Positions 53,733-62,894 of a stretch of 64,000 nucleotides of DNA are shown here, piece after piece (within the stretch, counting starts at the first letter, position 1; each line of letters starts with the position of its first letter). The position numbers and the translations under genes are program-made. The notes under the pieces were generated by a model. The model ran no database searches, had not been told where the DNA came from, and was given only the letters and a program-made list of their open reading frames with translations. The stretch is from Achromobacter xylosoxidans (lineage in GTDB: Bacteria; Pseudomonadota; Gammaproteobacteria; Burkholderiales; Burkholderiaceae_B): positions 5,704,001 to 5,768,000 of the forward strand of contig NZ_LN831029.1 of the NCBI RefSeq assembly GCF_001457475.1, written 5' to 3'.

Positions 53733-54230
53733 CTATGGAACCAGCCCGGCCTGCTGCAGGCGCCAACGCGGGATCTCGTATTCATACGAGGCGGTGGCCA
53801 GGGTGTCATACTGCCTGAACCATGGCGCGACATGCCGCTCGATATCGGCCGGCAGGGTGTCCAGCCATTGCGCCAGATCCTTGGCAGAGCAGAGGGCGAG
53901 GACGGCGCCGCTGCCCAGCGTCGCCTCGGCGACCAGCCCCTGGCCCGGCACCAGGCAGGCGCGGCGATACAGCCGCCCCTTGGACCAGACCTCGGGCGGC
54001 ACGTAGACGGGCCATTCGCGTTCGCATGGCACCGACACATAGAGCCCCAGCGACACCAGCTGGCGATTCTCGAACGACTCGCGATAACGCAGCAATTCCA
54101 CACCCTGCTCGACATCGCCCAATGCCCGCCACAGGCAGCGCTTGCGCCGCTTCCTCCAGCCCGCGAACGCGGGCTGCGCGCGCAGCGTCTCCATGAATCC
54201 CAGCTCGATCGGGTCGAACGCTATCGGCAC
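53733..54230 (-). CDS. Protein of unknown function
   Basis: A 165-residue protein that I do not recognise. It is rich in aromatic and basic residues, with FAGWRKRRKRCLWRALG near residue 25 and a plausible beta-rich core; no TM helix or signal peptide. The start chosen is GTG at 54230, because GGGAG lies six bases upstream; the in-frame ATG at 54299 lacks a ribosome site. The gene lies between dsbG and the acyl-CoA-dehydrogenase operon on the same strand, with about 118 bases to the latter's end. Confidence 0.6.
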   Translation of the reverse strand: MPIAFDPIELGFMETLRAQPAFAGWRKRRKRCLWRALGDVEQGVELLRYRESFENRQLVSLGLYVSVPCEREWPVYVPPEVWSKGRLYRRACLVPGQGLVAEATLGSGAVLALCSAKDLAQWLDTLPADIERHVAPWFRQYDTLATASYEYEIPRWRLQQAGLVP

Positions 54231-54347
54231 GGCAGACTCCCTGTATCTGTTCCGCGACAGATTCAACACCGTTATGCCAGGGGCCGGGCGGCAATCCATG
54301 ACAATTGCAACAAAATCCCGCCAGGCCCGGGCCGGACCGCGATGCCG

Positions 54348-55553
54348 TCACCGCCCCCGGATATAGCCGTCGCGCGTCTGTGGCAGCTTCATCCCCAGGA
54401 TCGATGACGCCACCTGGGTGCGCAGGATCTGCGCGGTGCCGCCCGCGATGGTGAACATGCGCGCGTCGCGCACGTGGCGTTCCAGCGGCAGGTCGCGCCC
54501 ATAGCCGGACGAGCCATGCAGCTGCAAGGCGTCGTTGGTGACGCGTTGCGCGGTCTCGGCCGCCACGATCTTGGCCTGCGCGGCCAGCGAGATGTCCGGA
54601 AAACCGAAAGTCTCCGGCGTGCCGCTGTTGGCCGCGGCGTGCAGCATGTGCCGCGCGCAGTTGAGCTGGATGGCCATGTCCGAGATCATCCACTGCAAGC
54701 CCTGGAATTCGGCAATGGGGCGGCCGAACTGGTGGCGTTGCTTCACGTATGCCACTGCCTCTTCGAAAGCGCCCTGCGCAATGCCCAGCGCCACGGTGCC
54801 GGCGCCGACGCGCTGCGCGTTGTATGCCTGCATCAACCCCGCGAACCCGCGCTTGAGTCCTTCGGGCGGCACGACCAGCATGGACCTGGACACCTTCAGG
54901 TCGGTGAAGCGCAGATAGGTCTCCGGGATGCCCCTGACCCCCATGGCGTAGGACCGCTGCGTGACCGCCAGCCCGTCCTGGAGGGCGGGATCGTCCTTGA
55001 TGTGGATGAACGCGCCGATGCCCTGGTCGCCCCCGTCTTCGATGACGCGGGCGAATATCAGGTGCAGGCGCGAAACGCCGCCGCCGGTGATCCAGTACTT
55101 CTCGCCGTTGATGAGATAGTCGTCGCCATGCCGCACGGCCCGCGTCGCCATCTCGCTGGCGGCGCTGCCCGCCTGCGGCTCCGAGATGCAGATGGCCGGC
55201 TTGTCGCCCGCCAGCACGCAGGCCGCGGCCCGCTGCTTCTGTTCATGCGTGCCGTACCGCATGATGGCGCCAATCGCGCCCATGTTGGCCTCGACCGTGA
55301 TCCGGCCCATGGTCGCGCACGCCTTCGCCATTTCCTCGACCACGATGATCGTGTCCTGGTGGCCGAGCCCCTGGCCGCCGTACTCACGGGGGATGGTCAT
55401 CCCCATGAACCCCTGGTCGCACAGCTGGCGCACGTTGTCCCACGGATACTGCTCGCTCTGGTCGGTGTGCGCCGCGGTCGGCTTGAACGCCTGCTGGGCC
55501 AGCTCCCGGGCGCGCTGCCGCAGCGCCACTTGTTCCTTCGAAAGTACCACCAT
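54348..55553 (-). CDS. acd: Probable 3-sulfinopropionyl-CoA desulfinase (acyl-CoA-dehydrogenase fold)
   Basis: A 401-residue FAD acyl-CoA dehydrogenase-fold protein. It closely follows the pattern I recall for the Advenella mimigardefordensis desulfinase: MGRIT with R84, reported to contact the sulfino group, and Q247 in AYNAQRVG, one residue off the reported Gln246 because of an insertion. The usual catalytic glutamate (normally YEGT) is replaced by glycine in FTIAGGTAQILRTQ, as in desulfinases, which need no alpha-proton abstraction. Product would be propionyl-CoA plus sulfite. CAGGAG precedes the ATG. It forms an operon with a Bug receptor and a class III CoA-transferase. Exact substrate inferred by homology. 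Confidence 0.75.
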   Translation of the reverse strand: MVVLSKEQVALRQRARELAQQAFKPTAAHTDQSEQYPWDNVRQLCDQGFMGMTIPREYGGQGLGHQDTIIVVEEMAKACATMGRITVEANMGAIGAIMRYGTHEQKQRAAACVLAGDKPAICISEPQAGSAASEMATRAVRHGDDYLINGEKYWITGGGVSRLHLIFARVIEDGGDQGIGAFIHIKDDPALQDGLAVTQRSYAMGVRGIPETYLRFTDLKVSRSMLVVPPEGLKRGFAGLMQAYNAQRVGAGTVALGIAQGAFEEAVAYVKQRHQFGRPIAEFQGLQWMISDMAIQLNCARHMLHAAANSGTPETFGFPDISLAAQAKIVAAETAQRVTNDALQLHGSSGYGRDLPLERHVRDARMFTIAGGTAQILRTQVASSILGMKLPQTRDGYIRGR

Positions 55554-55598
55554 GATTTCTCCTGATTGCCGCTGAAAAAAAAGCGCAGCGCGCGCCGC

Positions 55599-56558
55599 TC
55601 AGCCCACTTTGATGTTGGCGTTGCGCGCGACTTGCGCCCAACGCGCAACCTCGGCCCGGGTCAACTGCGCCAGCTCGGCGGGCGTGCCGCCGCCGGCGTC
55701 CGCGCCCAGCTCCACCCATCGCCGCGCGAACGGCGCGTCTGCAAAGGCGCCGTTGACGGCCCGGTTCAGCGACGCGACCGTATCCGCGGGAGTGCCGGGC
55801 GGCGCATAGATGCCGTACCAGCTGGTCGCGTCGTAGTTCTCGGCGCCGCTTTCCGCGGCGGTGGGGACATCGGGCAGGCTGGCCGACCTGTCCTTGGACG
55901 TAACCGCGATGGCGCGGACGCTGCCGGCCCGGATGTGCTGGATGGCCGACGGCATGGTCTCGAACATCATGTGCACGTTGCCGGCGATGATGTCGACGAT
56001 GGCCGGCGCCGAGCCGCGATACGGCACATGCATCATCCGGGTGCCGGTCACGCTCTTGAAGTACTCCGCCATCAGGTGCTGCATGGTGCCGGCGCCCGGG
56101 GTGGCGTAGCTGTACTTCTCCGGGTCCGCCTTCAGCAGCCTGACCAGTTCCGCCACATTGCCGGCCGGCAGGTCCTTGTTGACGATGAGCGCGTGATTGA
56201 CCCGTCCCAGGAAACCCACCGCGGACATCTCGCGGATGTCGTAGCCCAGCTTCGGATAGACCGACTGCGCGATCGCATGGTGCACCGCCCCGAAGAGAAT
56301 GGTGTAGCCGTCCGGCCTGGCCTTGGCGACCGCGTCCGCGCCCAGGGTCCCGCCCGCGCCGCCACGGTTCTCGACGATCACCGATTGGCCCAATCCGGCG
56401 CGCAGTGGCTCGGCCAGCTGCCGCGAAAGAATGTCCACGGTGCCGCCCGGCGCATACGGCGCGACCAGCCGTATCGTCTGCGAGGGGTATCCGCTGGCGG
56501 CCAGCGCCCTGCCGAACGGGGCGGCCGCGGCAAGCAACAACAACTGTCTCCTGTCCAT
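55599..56558 (-). CDS. Bug-family solute receptor in the desulfinase operon
   Basis: A 319-residue periplasmic binding protein. A signal peptide (MDRRQLLLLAAAAPFGRALA) precedes the Bug signature: RLVAPYAPGGTVD near residue 30, IVENRGGAGGTLGA at about 61-75, and RPDGYTILFGAV. It lies between the desulfinase and the CoA-transferase genes, same strand, with AGGAG before its ATG. Its ligand is plausibly the organosulfur acid processed by the operon (for example 3-sulfinopropionate or a dithiodicarboxylate), but no direct evidence exists. No TctAB permease is nearby. Confidence 0.88.
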   Translation of the reverse strand: MDRRQLLLLAAAAPFGRALAASGYPSQTIRLVAPYAPGGTVDILSRQLAEPLRAGLGQSVIVENRGGAGGTLGADAVAKARPDGYTILFGAVHHAIAQSVYPKLGYDIREMSAVGFLGRVNHALIVNKDLPAGNVAELVRLLKADPEKYSYATPGAGTMQHLMAEYFKSVTGTRMMHVPYRGSAPAIVDIIAGNVHMMFETMPSAIQHIRAGSVRAIAVTSKDRSASLPDVPTAAESGAENYDATSWYGIYAPPGTPADTVASLNRAVNGAFADAPFARRWVELGADAGGGTPAELAQLTRAEVARWAQVARNANIKVG

Positions 56559-56638
56559 GTCTGTCTCCTCTGGTGGATCGGCCCTCGGATCGGGGCCTGA
56601 TTGCTTCTGCTTCGGATACCGGCCCGCGGCCGCGGGCG

Positions 56639-57835
56639 CTATGCCCGCGCGCCGCCGCCCCAATCGCGCAGGATCTCGTCGACGTGCTCGTTCAGGCGCG
56701 GCGGCGCACGCCGGTACGACACCGGCGTGCGCGACAGCTTCAAGGGGTTGGCCAGCAGGCTCACCGCGCCATCGCGCGCCCAGTCGCAGGGCATGCGCAG
56801 ATGGGCGCCGCGTTCCTGCACATGCGGATCCTCGAACACCTCGCGCAGATCGTTGACCGGTCCGCACGGCACGTTCACGGCCTCCAGCGATTGCAGCCAG
56901 TATTGGCGCGGGCGGGTGCGCAGCGCCGCCTGCACGGCTTCACACACGGCCTCTCGGTGCCGGACCCGCGCGACGTTGGTGCCGTAGCGCTCGTCCCGCG
57001 CCACCGCTTCGATGCCGGCGACCTCGCAGAAACGCCGGAATTGCCCATCGTTGCCGACCGCCAGGATCATCGGCCCGTCGGCCGTCTCGAACACCTGGTA
57101 CGGCACGATGTTCGGATGGCCGTTGGCCAGCCGCTTCGGGACCTCTGCACTGGCGAGGTAATTGGTGCCCGCGTTCACCAGCCAGGCGATCTGGCTGTCC
57201 AGCAGCGAAATGTCGATCTGCTGCCCTTCTCCGGTCGCGTCGCGATGGCGCAACGCCGCCAGGATGCCGACCGCCGCGTACATGCCCGTCATGACGTCGG
57301 CGATGCCGACGCCCACCTTCATCGGCGTGCCGTCGGTCTCGCCGGTCAGGCTCATGATGCCGCCCATGCCCTGGATCAGGAAGTCATAGCCTGCGCGCCG
57401 GGCGTAGGGGCCGGTCTGGCCGAAGCCGGTGACCGAGCAATACACCAGGCCGGGATAGCGCTGGCGCAGGCTGGGATAGTCCAGTCCATGCCTGGCCAAT
57501 CCGCCGACCTTGTAGTTTTCCACCAGCACATCGGCCCGGGCCAGCAGGCGGTGCAGCAGCGCGCGCCCGTCCTCGGTGGCCATGTCGATGGCGATCGAGC
57601 GCTTGTTGCGATTGGCGCTGAGGTAGTAGGCGCTCTCGTCCGTGTCGCGGCCATCCTTGCCGACAACGTAGGGCGGCCCCCATTTGCGCGTATCATCGCC
57701 CTCCCCGGGCTTCTCCACCTTGACCACGTCCGCGCCCAGATCGCCCAGCAGCTGGGTGGCGCTGGGACCGGCCAGAATGCGCGAAAGGTCAAGAATGCGC
57801 ACGCCGTCGAGCGCGCCGGGGATCATCGACTGCAT
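56639..57835 (-). CDS. Class III CoA-transferase (CaiB/BaiF family)
   Basis: A 398-residue CoA-transferase. The family fold is clear: LDLSRILAGPSATQLLGDLGADVVKVEKP at the start, the catalytic Asp candidate D151 in RAGYDFLIQGMGG, and TGETDGTPMKVGV soon after. The intermediate would be an Asp-linked acyl anhydride. Start ATG at 57835, preceded by GGAG with six-base spacing; a GTG at 57847 is less good. Class III enzymes such as ActTBEA6 transfer CoA from succinyl-CoA to 3-sulfinopropionate. Here it would activate the substrate of the desulfinase. It is the first gene of the operon. Confidence 0.88.
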   Translation of the reverse strand: MQSMIPGALDGVRILDLSRILAGPSATQLLGDLGADVVKVEKPGEGDDTRKWGPPYVVGKDGRDTDESAYYLSANRNKRSIAIDMATEDGRALLHRLLARADVLVENYKVGGLARHGLDYPSLRQRYPGLVYCSVTGFGQTGPYARRAGYDFLIQGMGGIMSLTGETDGTPMKVGVGIADVMTGMYAAVGILAALRHRDATGEGQQIDISLLDSQIAWLVNAGTNYLASAEVPKRLANGHPNIVPYQVFETADGPMILAVGNDGQFRRFCEVAGIEAVARDERYGTNVARVRHREAVCEAVQAALRTRPRQYWLQSLEAVNVPCGPVNDLREVFEDPHVQERGAHLRMPCDWARDGAVSLLANPLKLSRTPVSYRRAPPRLNEHVDEILRDWGGGARA

Positions 57836-58006
57836 GCCTGTCTCCACGATTGATGTCGAGGCAGTCTAGAATTCGGTCCCTTCACCTTCAATTGAGATTT
57901 TTTTCAAGAACGCCCCGCGCGAATTGACGTTGCCAACGCCACCACGACGCACTACGCTTGCATCGTCCCGATTCGCCGCCACCGCCTCCTCACCTTCGAA
58001 GCACAA

Positions 58007-58978
58007 ATGAAAAATACGTTGATGGCCACGCACCTGCGCCTGGTCGGCATGGCGGCGCTCTGGGGCGCGTCGTGGTCCTGGGGCAAGGTCGTTGCGCAGG
58101 CGATGGCCCCGCTGGCCGCGGCCAGCCTGCGGTTCCTGTTCGCCAGCGTGGTGCTGGTGCTGTGGATGCATCGCGCGTCCGCGCTGCGCGACCTGAAGAA
58201 ACTGACGCGCAACCAGTGGCTCGGCCTGGCCGCCGCGGCCATGGCGGGCGTATTCGGCTACTCGACCTTCTTCATGCTGAGCCTGCAGCTGGTGCCGGCC
58301 GGCAAGGCCGCCATCGTGGTGACGCTCAATCCCGGCGCCACGCTGCTGCTGGCGGCCATCCTGTTCAGGGAGCACCTGAACCCGGCGATCCTGGCGGGCA
58401 TGGTCCTGTCGGCCATCGGCGCCTACATCGCGATCAGCGGCAACGGACCGAGCGCCGCCCTGCCCGGCTCGGTCGGCATCGGCGAGCTGTTGCTGCTGGG
58501 CTGCGTGGCCTGCTGGGTCGCGTACACGCTGATCGGCCGGCTGGTGCTCAAGGGCGTGGACGCATTGACCACCACCACGGTCACCACCGTGATCGGCGCC
58601 TTGCTGCTCCTGCTGGCCAGCATCGGATTCGAAGGCACCGCGGCCTGGGGCGCGCTGCGCGGCGCGCCGGCGGATGCCTGGGTCAGCCTGCTGGCCCTGG
58701 CCTTCGGCGCCACGGCCGTCGCCTATGCCTGGTACTTCGAGGGCGTCAAAGCGCTGGGCGCCGGCGCGGCTTCGGGCTACATCACGCTGGTGCCCGTGTT
58801 CGGCGTGCTGTTCTCCAGCCTGTGGCTGGACGAACCCACCAGCAAGAGCCTGTTCCTCGGCGCCGCCCTGGCCATTTCCGGCATGGCGCTCATGCATGTC
58901 GGCCGGCGCCGGGCGGAACTGCGCGGCCAGCGCCTGGCCCGCGCAGCGCGCGAAGGCGCGCCGGGCGGCAAACCCTGA
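58007..58978 (+). CDS. EamA/DMT-family permease
   Basis: A 323-residue, ten-TM drug/metabolite transporter with two EamA repeats: GAASGYITLVPVFGVLFSSLWLDE in the second and the matching GKAAIVVTLNPGATLLLAAILFRE in the first. Members export amino acids or other small metabolites. Start ATG at 58007; an in-frame ATG at 58022 is possible. It is divergent from the CoA-transferase of the desulfinase operon and may export a product or an intermediate of that pathway. Substrate unknown. Confidence 0.87.
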   Translation: MKNTLMATHLRLVGMAALWGASWSWGKVVAQAMAPLAAASLRFLFASVVLVLWMHRASALRDLKKLTRNQWLGLAAAAMAGVFGYSTFFMLSLQLVPAGKAAIVVTLNPGATLLLAAILFREHLNPAILAGMVLSAIGAYIAISGNGPSAALPGSVGIGELLLLGCVACWVAYTLIGRLVLKGVDALTTTTVTTVIGALLLLLASIGFEGTAAWGALRGAPADAWVSLLALAFGATAVAYAWYFEGVKALGAGAASGYITLVPVFGVLFSSLWLDEPTSKSLFLGAALAISGMALMHVGRRRAELRGQRLARAAREGAPGGKP

Positions 58979-58994
58979 ATTCCGTCCGCCGGTG

Positions 58995-60155
58995 TCATTG
59001 CGCCAGCAGGCGCGCCAGGACCCCCTCACACAACGCCAGCTGCTCCACCGCAATGAACTCGTCCGCGGTGTGAGCCTGGGCGATATCGCCCGGCCCGCAC
59101 ACCACCGTCGGGATGCCCGCGGCCTGATACAGGCCCGCTTCGGTGGTGAACGCCACGTGGCCGCCCTTGCCCGCCCCCGCCTGGAACAGGCGCGCGACGA
59201 TGCCGTCCTCGTCGCGCCGGGATACCAGCGCCGGCACCGCGGTGCGGCGGAAGACGTCGACCCGCGAGGCCTCGACCTTGTCGCGCATGCGTCGCTGCAG
59301 TTCGGCCGCGCGCGCGTGGATCGGCGCCAGCACGGCATCGGGATCGACGCCGGGAAGAAAACGCAGGTCGAAGTCGAATTCGGCGCTTTCCGGGATGACG
59401 TTGGCCGCCTGCCCCGCGTGCACGCGGCAGACCGCCATGGTGGAGAACGGCACGTAGAAATCCTCGTCCACCTCCCGCTGCGCCAGCTGCCCGGCCTGCT
59501 CCGTGATTTCCGCCACCAGGGCGCAGGCCACTTGCGCCGCGTTCACGCCCAGGCCGCTCAGGGACGAATGCGCCGCGCGGCCAAGCACCCGGCACCGCAG
59601 CGCGTGCCGCCCCTTGTGGGCGCGCACCACCGCCATTCCGGTCGGCTCGCCCACCACGCAGGCCTCGGGCCGGATGCCGAGTCCGCGCAGATCCTCCAGC
59701 AGACTGCGCACGCCGATGCAGCCGATCTCCTCATCGAAGGTGAAGGCCACATGCACGGGCCGCTTCAAGGCCTTCAGGTCGAGCCGCGCCAGCACCGACA
59801 GCACGCAGGCGAGAAATCCCTTCATGTCGCATACGCCACGGCCGTAGACCCGGTCGCCTTCGCGCGACAGCTCGAACGGCGCGCGCGACCATTCCTGGCC
59901 GGCCACCGGCACGACGTCGGTATGCCCGGACAGCAGGATGCCGCCGACATCGCCGCCGTGGCTGGCATACAAGTTGGCGCGCCGCCCATCCGGACTGTAG
60001 GTGTAGCGGATGCGGAACCCCAGCCCGCGCAAGGCCTCCTCGATCATCCCCAGCAACGGCAGGTTCGATGCCGTGCCCGACACCGTCTCGCATGCCACCA
60101 GCCGCTCCAGCCACGACAGGGCCGCGTGCAGGCCATCAGGAAGAGAGGATGCCAT
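58995..60155 (-). CDS. M20-family metallodeacylase (ArgE/acetylornithine deacetylase-like)
   Basis: A 386-residue M20 peptidase/deacylase. The metal-binding order is visible: SGHTDVVPV (about 76-84), GRGVCDMKGFLA with the bridging Asp, TFDEEIGC with paired Glu, VVGEPTGM and the late QAHTADEF histidine. It probably removes an acyl group from an N-acyl amino acid to release the free amine. The start is the ATG at 60155, with GGAGG four bases upstream; it shares a base with the TGA of the Bug gene (TGATG). Last in the operon. Confidence 0.9.
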   Translation of the reverse strand: MASSLPDGLHAALSWLERLVACETVSGTASNLPLLGMIEEALRGLGFRIRYTYSPDGRRANLYASHGGDVGGILLSGHTDVVPVAGQEWSRAPFELSREGDRVYGRGVCDMKGFLACVLSVLARLDLKALKRPVHVAFTFDEEIGCIGVRSLLEDLRGLGIRPEACVVGEPTGMAVVRAHKGRHALRCRVLGRAAHSSLSGLGVNAAQVACALVAEITEQAGQLAQREVDEDFYVPFSTMAVCRVHAGQAANVIPESAEFDFDLRFLPGVDPDAVLAPIHARAAELQRRMRDKVEASRVDVFRRTAVPALVSRRDEDGIVARLFQAGAGKGGHVAFTTEAGLYQAAGIPTVVCGPGDIAQAHTADEFIAVEQLALCEGVLARLLAQ

Positions 60156-61117
60156 CACGCCTCCAGGGAAATGTTGGCGCGTTTCGCCACCGACCGCCAT
60201 TTTTCAAGTTCGACGCCGATCTGCCTGGAGAATTCCTCCGGCGCATTGGCGCGCGGCACGGCGCCCAATTCCACGATCCGGGCGGCGACCTCCGGCCGTT
60301 TCAATGCCGCCATGACCGCTTCCTGCAAGGCCGCCACCAAAGCGGGGGGCATGCCCGCCGGACCGACCAGGCCGAACCACGCGGGATCGTTGAGCGCCGG
60401 GATGCCGGCCTCGGCAAATGTCGGCACGTCGGGCAGTTGCGCGACACGCCCCGGCCAGGCGACCGCCAGCGCGCGCAAGCGTCCGCCCTGCACGTGCGGC
60501 AGCGAGGCCGGCAGGTTATCGCACAGCACGTCGACGTGGCCGGCGATCGCGTCCTGCAAGGCCGGCCCCGCGCCGCGGTACGGCACGTGCCGCAGGCGCG
60601 CGCCGGTCGTCTGCGCCAGGAGTTCGCCCATCATGTGCCCAAGCGAGCCAACGCCCGGCGATCCGAACATCAGCTCGCCGTCCTTGCGCCTGGCCAGCGC
60701 GACGAACTCCACCAGATTGGCGGCAGGCAGTCGCGGATTGATCGACACGATGTTGGGGACGTCGGCCAGATTGGAGATGGGGGAAAAATCGCGCAGGGGC
60801 TGGTAGCCGGGCCTGGCCGAGACGGCGGGCTGGATCGCATGCGTACTGACCGTGGCCACTCCCAGCGTCAGCCCGTCCGGCGCCGCGCGCGATACATGCA
60901 GGGCGCCCACCGCGCCGCCGGCGCCCGGCCTGTTTTCGACAATGACGCTCTGCCCGAGGCGCTCCGCCAGCGCCCCCGCGATGAGGCGCGGGATCAGGTC
61001 CGCCGAGCCCCCCGGCGCGAAAGGCACGACGATACGGATGACGCGGTCCTGGGCCTGGACCCGCGACACGGCGGCCAGCGACAACGCGCAAGCCTGGATG
61101 AAATGACGGCGCTTCAT
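60155..61117 (-). CDS. Bug-family solute receptor in the deacylase operon
   Basis: A 320-residue periplasmic binding protein with a signal peptide (MKRRHFIQACALSLAAVSRVQAQ) and the Bug signature RIVVPFAPGGSAD, IVENRPGAGGAVGA and APDGLTLGVA. Coupled to the M20 deacylase by the TGATG overlap at 60153-60157, so its ligand may be the same N-acylated or amino-acid compound. An intrinsic terminator (61139-61163) separates it from the upstream ThDP-enzyme gene. Confidence 0.9.
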   Translation of the reverse strand: MKRRHFIQACALSLAAVSRVQAQDRVIRIVVPFAPGGSADLIPRLIAGALAERLGQSVIVENRPGAGGAVGALHVSRAAPDGLTLGVATVSTHAIQPAVSARPGYQPLRDFSPISNLADVPNIVSINPRLPAANLVEFVALARRKDGELMFGSPGVGSLGHMMGELLAQTTGARLRHVPYRGAGPALQDAIAGHVDVLCDNLPASLPHVQGGRLRALAVAWPGRVAQLPDVPTFAEAGIPALNDPAWFGLVGPAGMPPALVAALQEAVMAALKRPEVAARIVELGAVPRANAPEEFSRQIGVELEKWRSVAKRANISLEA

Positions 61118-61138
61118 GTGTTTTCCCCTTCCGGTTAT

Positions 61139-61163
61139 GAAAAAGCCCCTCTTGCAGGGGCTT
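61139..61163 (-). terminator. Intrinsic terminator after the ThDP-enzyme gene
   Basis: AAGCCCCT (61143-61150) and AGGGGCTT (61156-61163) form a perfect 8-bp stem with a 5-base loop. On the minus strand it ends GGGGCTTTTTCA. This is a classical Rho-independent terminator 18 bases after the stop of the ThDP enzyme, 22 bases before the Bug ATG. It should let Bug and deacylase be expressed from their own promoter or at reduced level. Confidence 0.85.
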
Positions 61164-61180
61164 GGTCGTCGAAACAGCGG

Positions 61181-62788
61181 TCAGATGCGGCCGTCGTAGG
61201 CCTTTCTCGGGATGCGGCACGAGATCAATGCAAAGCGATCCGACGCCAGCGACTCGCGGATCGCGGCGGCAAGTTCGGCGCGGCTGCCGACCTCGAATCC
61301 CAGGCCGCCCATGGCGCGCGCCACGCCGGCGAAATCGGTGCCCGCGAAATCCACGCCCAGGTTGGGCAGGCCGTTGGCGCGCTGCTTGATCTCGATCAGC
61401 GACAGGGATTCGTCGGCAAAGACGAAGACGATCACCGGCGCCCGCGCGTCGCGGGCCGTCGCCAGTTCGCCCAGCGTCATTTCCAGGCACGCGTCGCCGG
61501 TGAACACGGCCACCGGCCGTTCGGGCTCGGCCAGCTTGGCGCCGATGCCCAGCGGCAGCGAGCAGCCCATGGTGCACAGCGCCGAGGACTGCATCAGGGT
61601 GCGCGGTTCATGGCATTGCCACACTTGCGACAACAGGATGCGATGCGCGCCGCTGTCGACCGAGGCCACGGTGTTCGCGGGCAGCAACGCCCGCGCCACA
61701 TCGACGATCGCGGCCGGCCCCCATTCCTCGTCGGCGCGGTAGATGGCGGCGATGGCGCGCTTGATGTCGGCGACGGCGCCTTCGGTCCATTGCGACTGCC
61801 CCGCCAGCCCGGCGCCCAGCGCGGCCAGGCTGTGCCTGATATCGCCGACGAACGAGATCGCCGACTGGTGCATGTAATGGGTGTTGCGGGTCGCGGACAC
61901 CTCGATCACCCGCGCGTCGTCGGCCCAGACATTGCGCCATCCCACGCGCATCTCGATCGGGTCGTAGCCGGCCAGCAGGACCACGTCGGCCTCGCGGACG
62001 AGCGGCAGCACGACCTGGTCTGCCAATGGCGACAGCCCCATGCCGCCGATCACCATGTCGCTGCGCTCGTCCACGATGCCCTTGCCCTTGTAGGTCGTGA
62101 TCAGCGGAATCCTCAACTCCCGCACCAGCGCCTCGACCTGCGCCTGCGCGTGATGATGCAGGGCCTCGACCCCGGCGATGATCACGGGCCGCCTGGCCGC
62201 CGCCAGCCAGGCGCGGGCTTGCTGGAAGCGCTCCGTATCGGCCGGCGCCACCGGCGCCGGCGGCACGCGCCGCGCGCCCCTGGCGGGCATGACTTCCTGC
62301 AGGGCCACCGAAATCGGCACATCCACGTGCACCGGCCCCGGCGGGTCGTCCATGGCGATGGCGAGCGCCTTGTCGATGATGGCCTGCGCGGCGCCGGCGG
62401 ACATGCGCAGCGATGCCTTGGTGATCGGCCGCATCAATGCCGCGTGGTCGAACACCTGGTGCGTATAGGTGGCGGCCTCGTCCTCGTCGACGCAGCCGGT
62501 GATGAACAACATCGGCACCCGGTCCTGCAGCGCGTTGGCGACCACGTTGACGGCGTTGGCGACGCCCGGCCCCAGCGTCGCGATCAGCACGCCGGGCGCG
62601 CCGGACCGATGAAACGCGCCTTCGGCCATGAAGCCGCCGGAGTTCTCGTGCTTGACCAGCGTGAACTTCACGCCGGCTTCGTCCAGGCCGCGCATGACCG
62701 ACAGCACCTCCCCTCCCGGGATGCCGAACGCGTGCCGGCACCCCGCCTCATAAAGACGCTGGCCGATGATCTGGGAAACGGTAGACAT
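61181..62788 (-). CDS. Thiamine-diphosphate-dependent enzyme, acetolactate synthase-like
   Basis: A 535-residue three-domain ThDP enzyme. The catalytic glutamate is in LVKHENSGGFMAEGA (near E48), the central domain spans about 190-340, and the PP domain has FTGDACLEM with the metal-binding aspartate plus the surrounding TMGCSLPLGIGAK. Homologues include acetolactate synthase, oxalyl-CoA/benzoylformate decarboxylases and sulfoacetaldehyde acetyltransferase. It is between the aminotransferase and the Bug/deacylase genes, so a 2-oxo acid made by transamination is its most likely substrate. The substrate itself cannot be read from sequence. Confidence 0.85.
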   Translation of the reverse strand: MSTVSQIIGQRLYEAGCRHAFGIPGGEVLSVMRGLDEAGVKFTLVKHENSGGFMAEGAFHRSGAPGVLIATLGPGVANAVNVVANALQDRVPMLFITGCVDEDEAATYTHQVFDHAALMRPITKASLRMSAGAAQAIIDKALAIAMDDPPGPVHVDVPISVALQEVMPARGARRVPPAPVAPADTERFQQARAWLAAARRPVIIAGVEALHHHAQAQVEALVRELRIPLITTYKGKGIVDERSDMVIGGMGLSPLADQVVLPLVREADVVLLAGYDPIEMRVGWRNVWADDARVIEVSATRNTHYMHQSAISFVGDIRHSLAALGAGLAGQSQWTEGAVADIKRAIAAIYRADEEWGPAAIVDVARALLPANTVASVDSGAHRILLSQVWQCHEPRTLMQSSALCTMGCSLPLGIGAKLAEPERPVAVFTGDACLEMTLGELATARDARAPVIVFVFADESLSLIEIKQRANGLPNLGVDFAGTDFAGVARAMGGLGFEVGSRAELAAAIRESLASDRFALISCRIPRKAYDGRI

Positions 62789-62894
62789 GGATGATCCAGA
62801 AAAAAGCGGGACGCGGTTCCGGGGCCGATGCGGTCGGCTCGTCGCGCCCCTTGTTGCAGGAATGCCGACCGGCCGCGCCGATCGGGCAAGGCGT

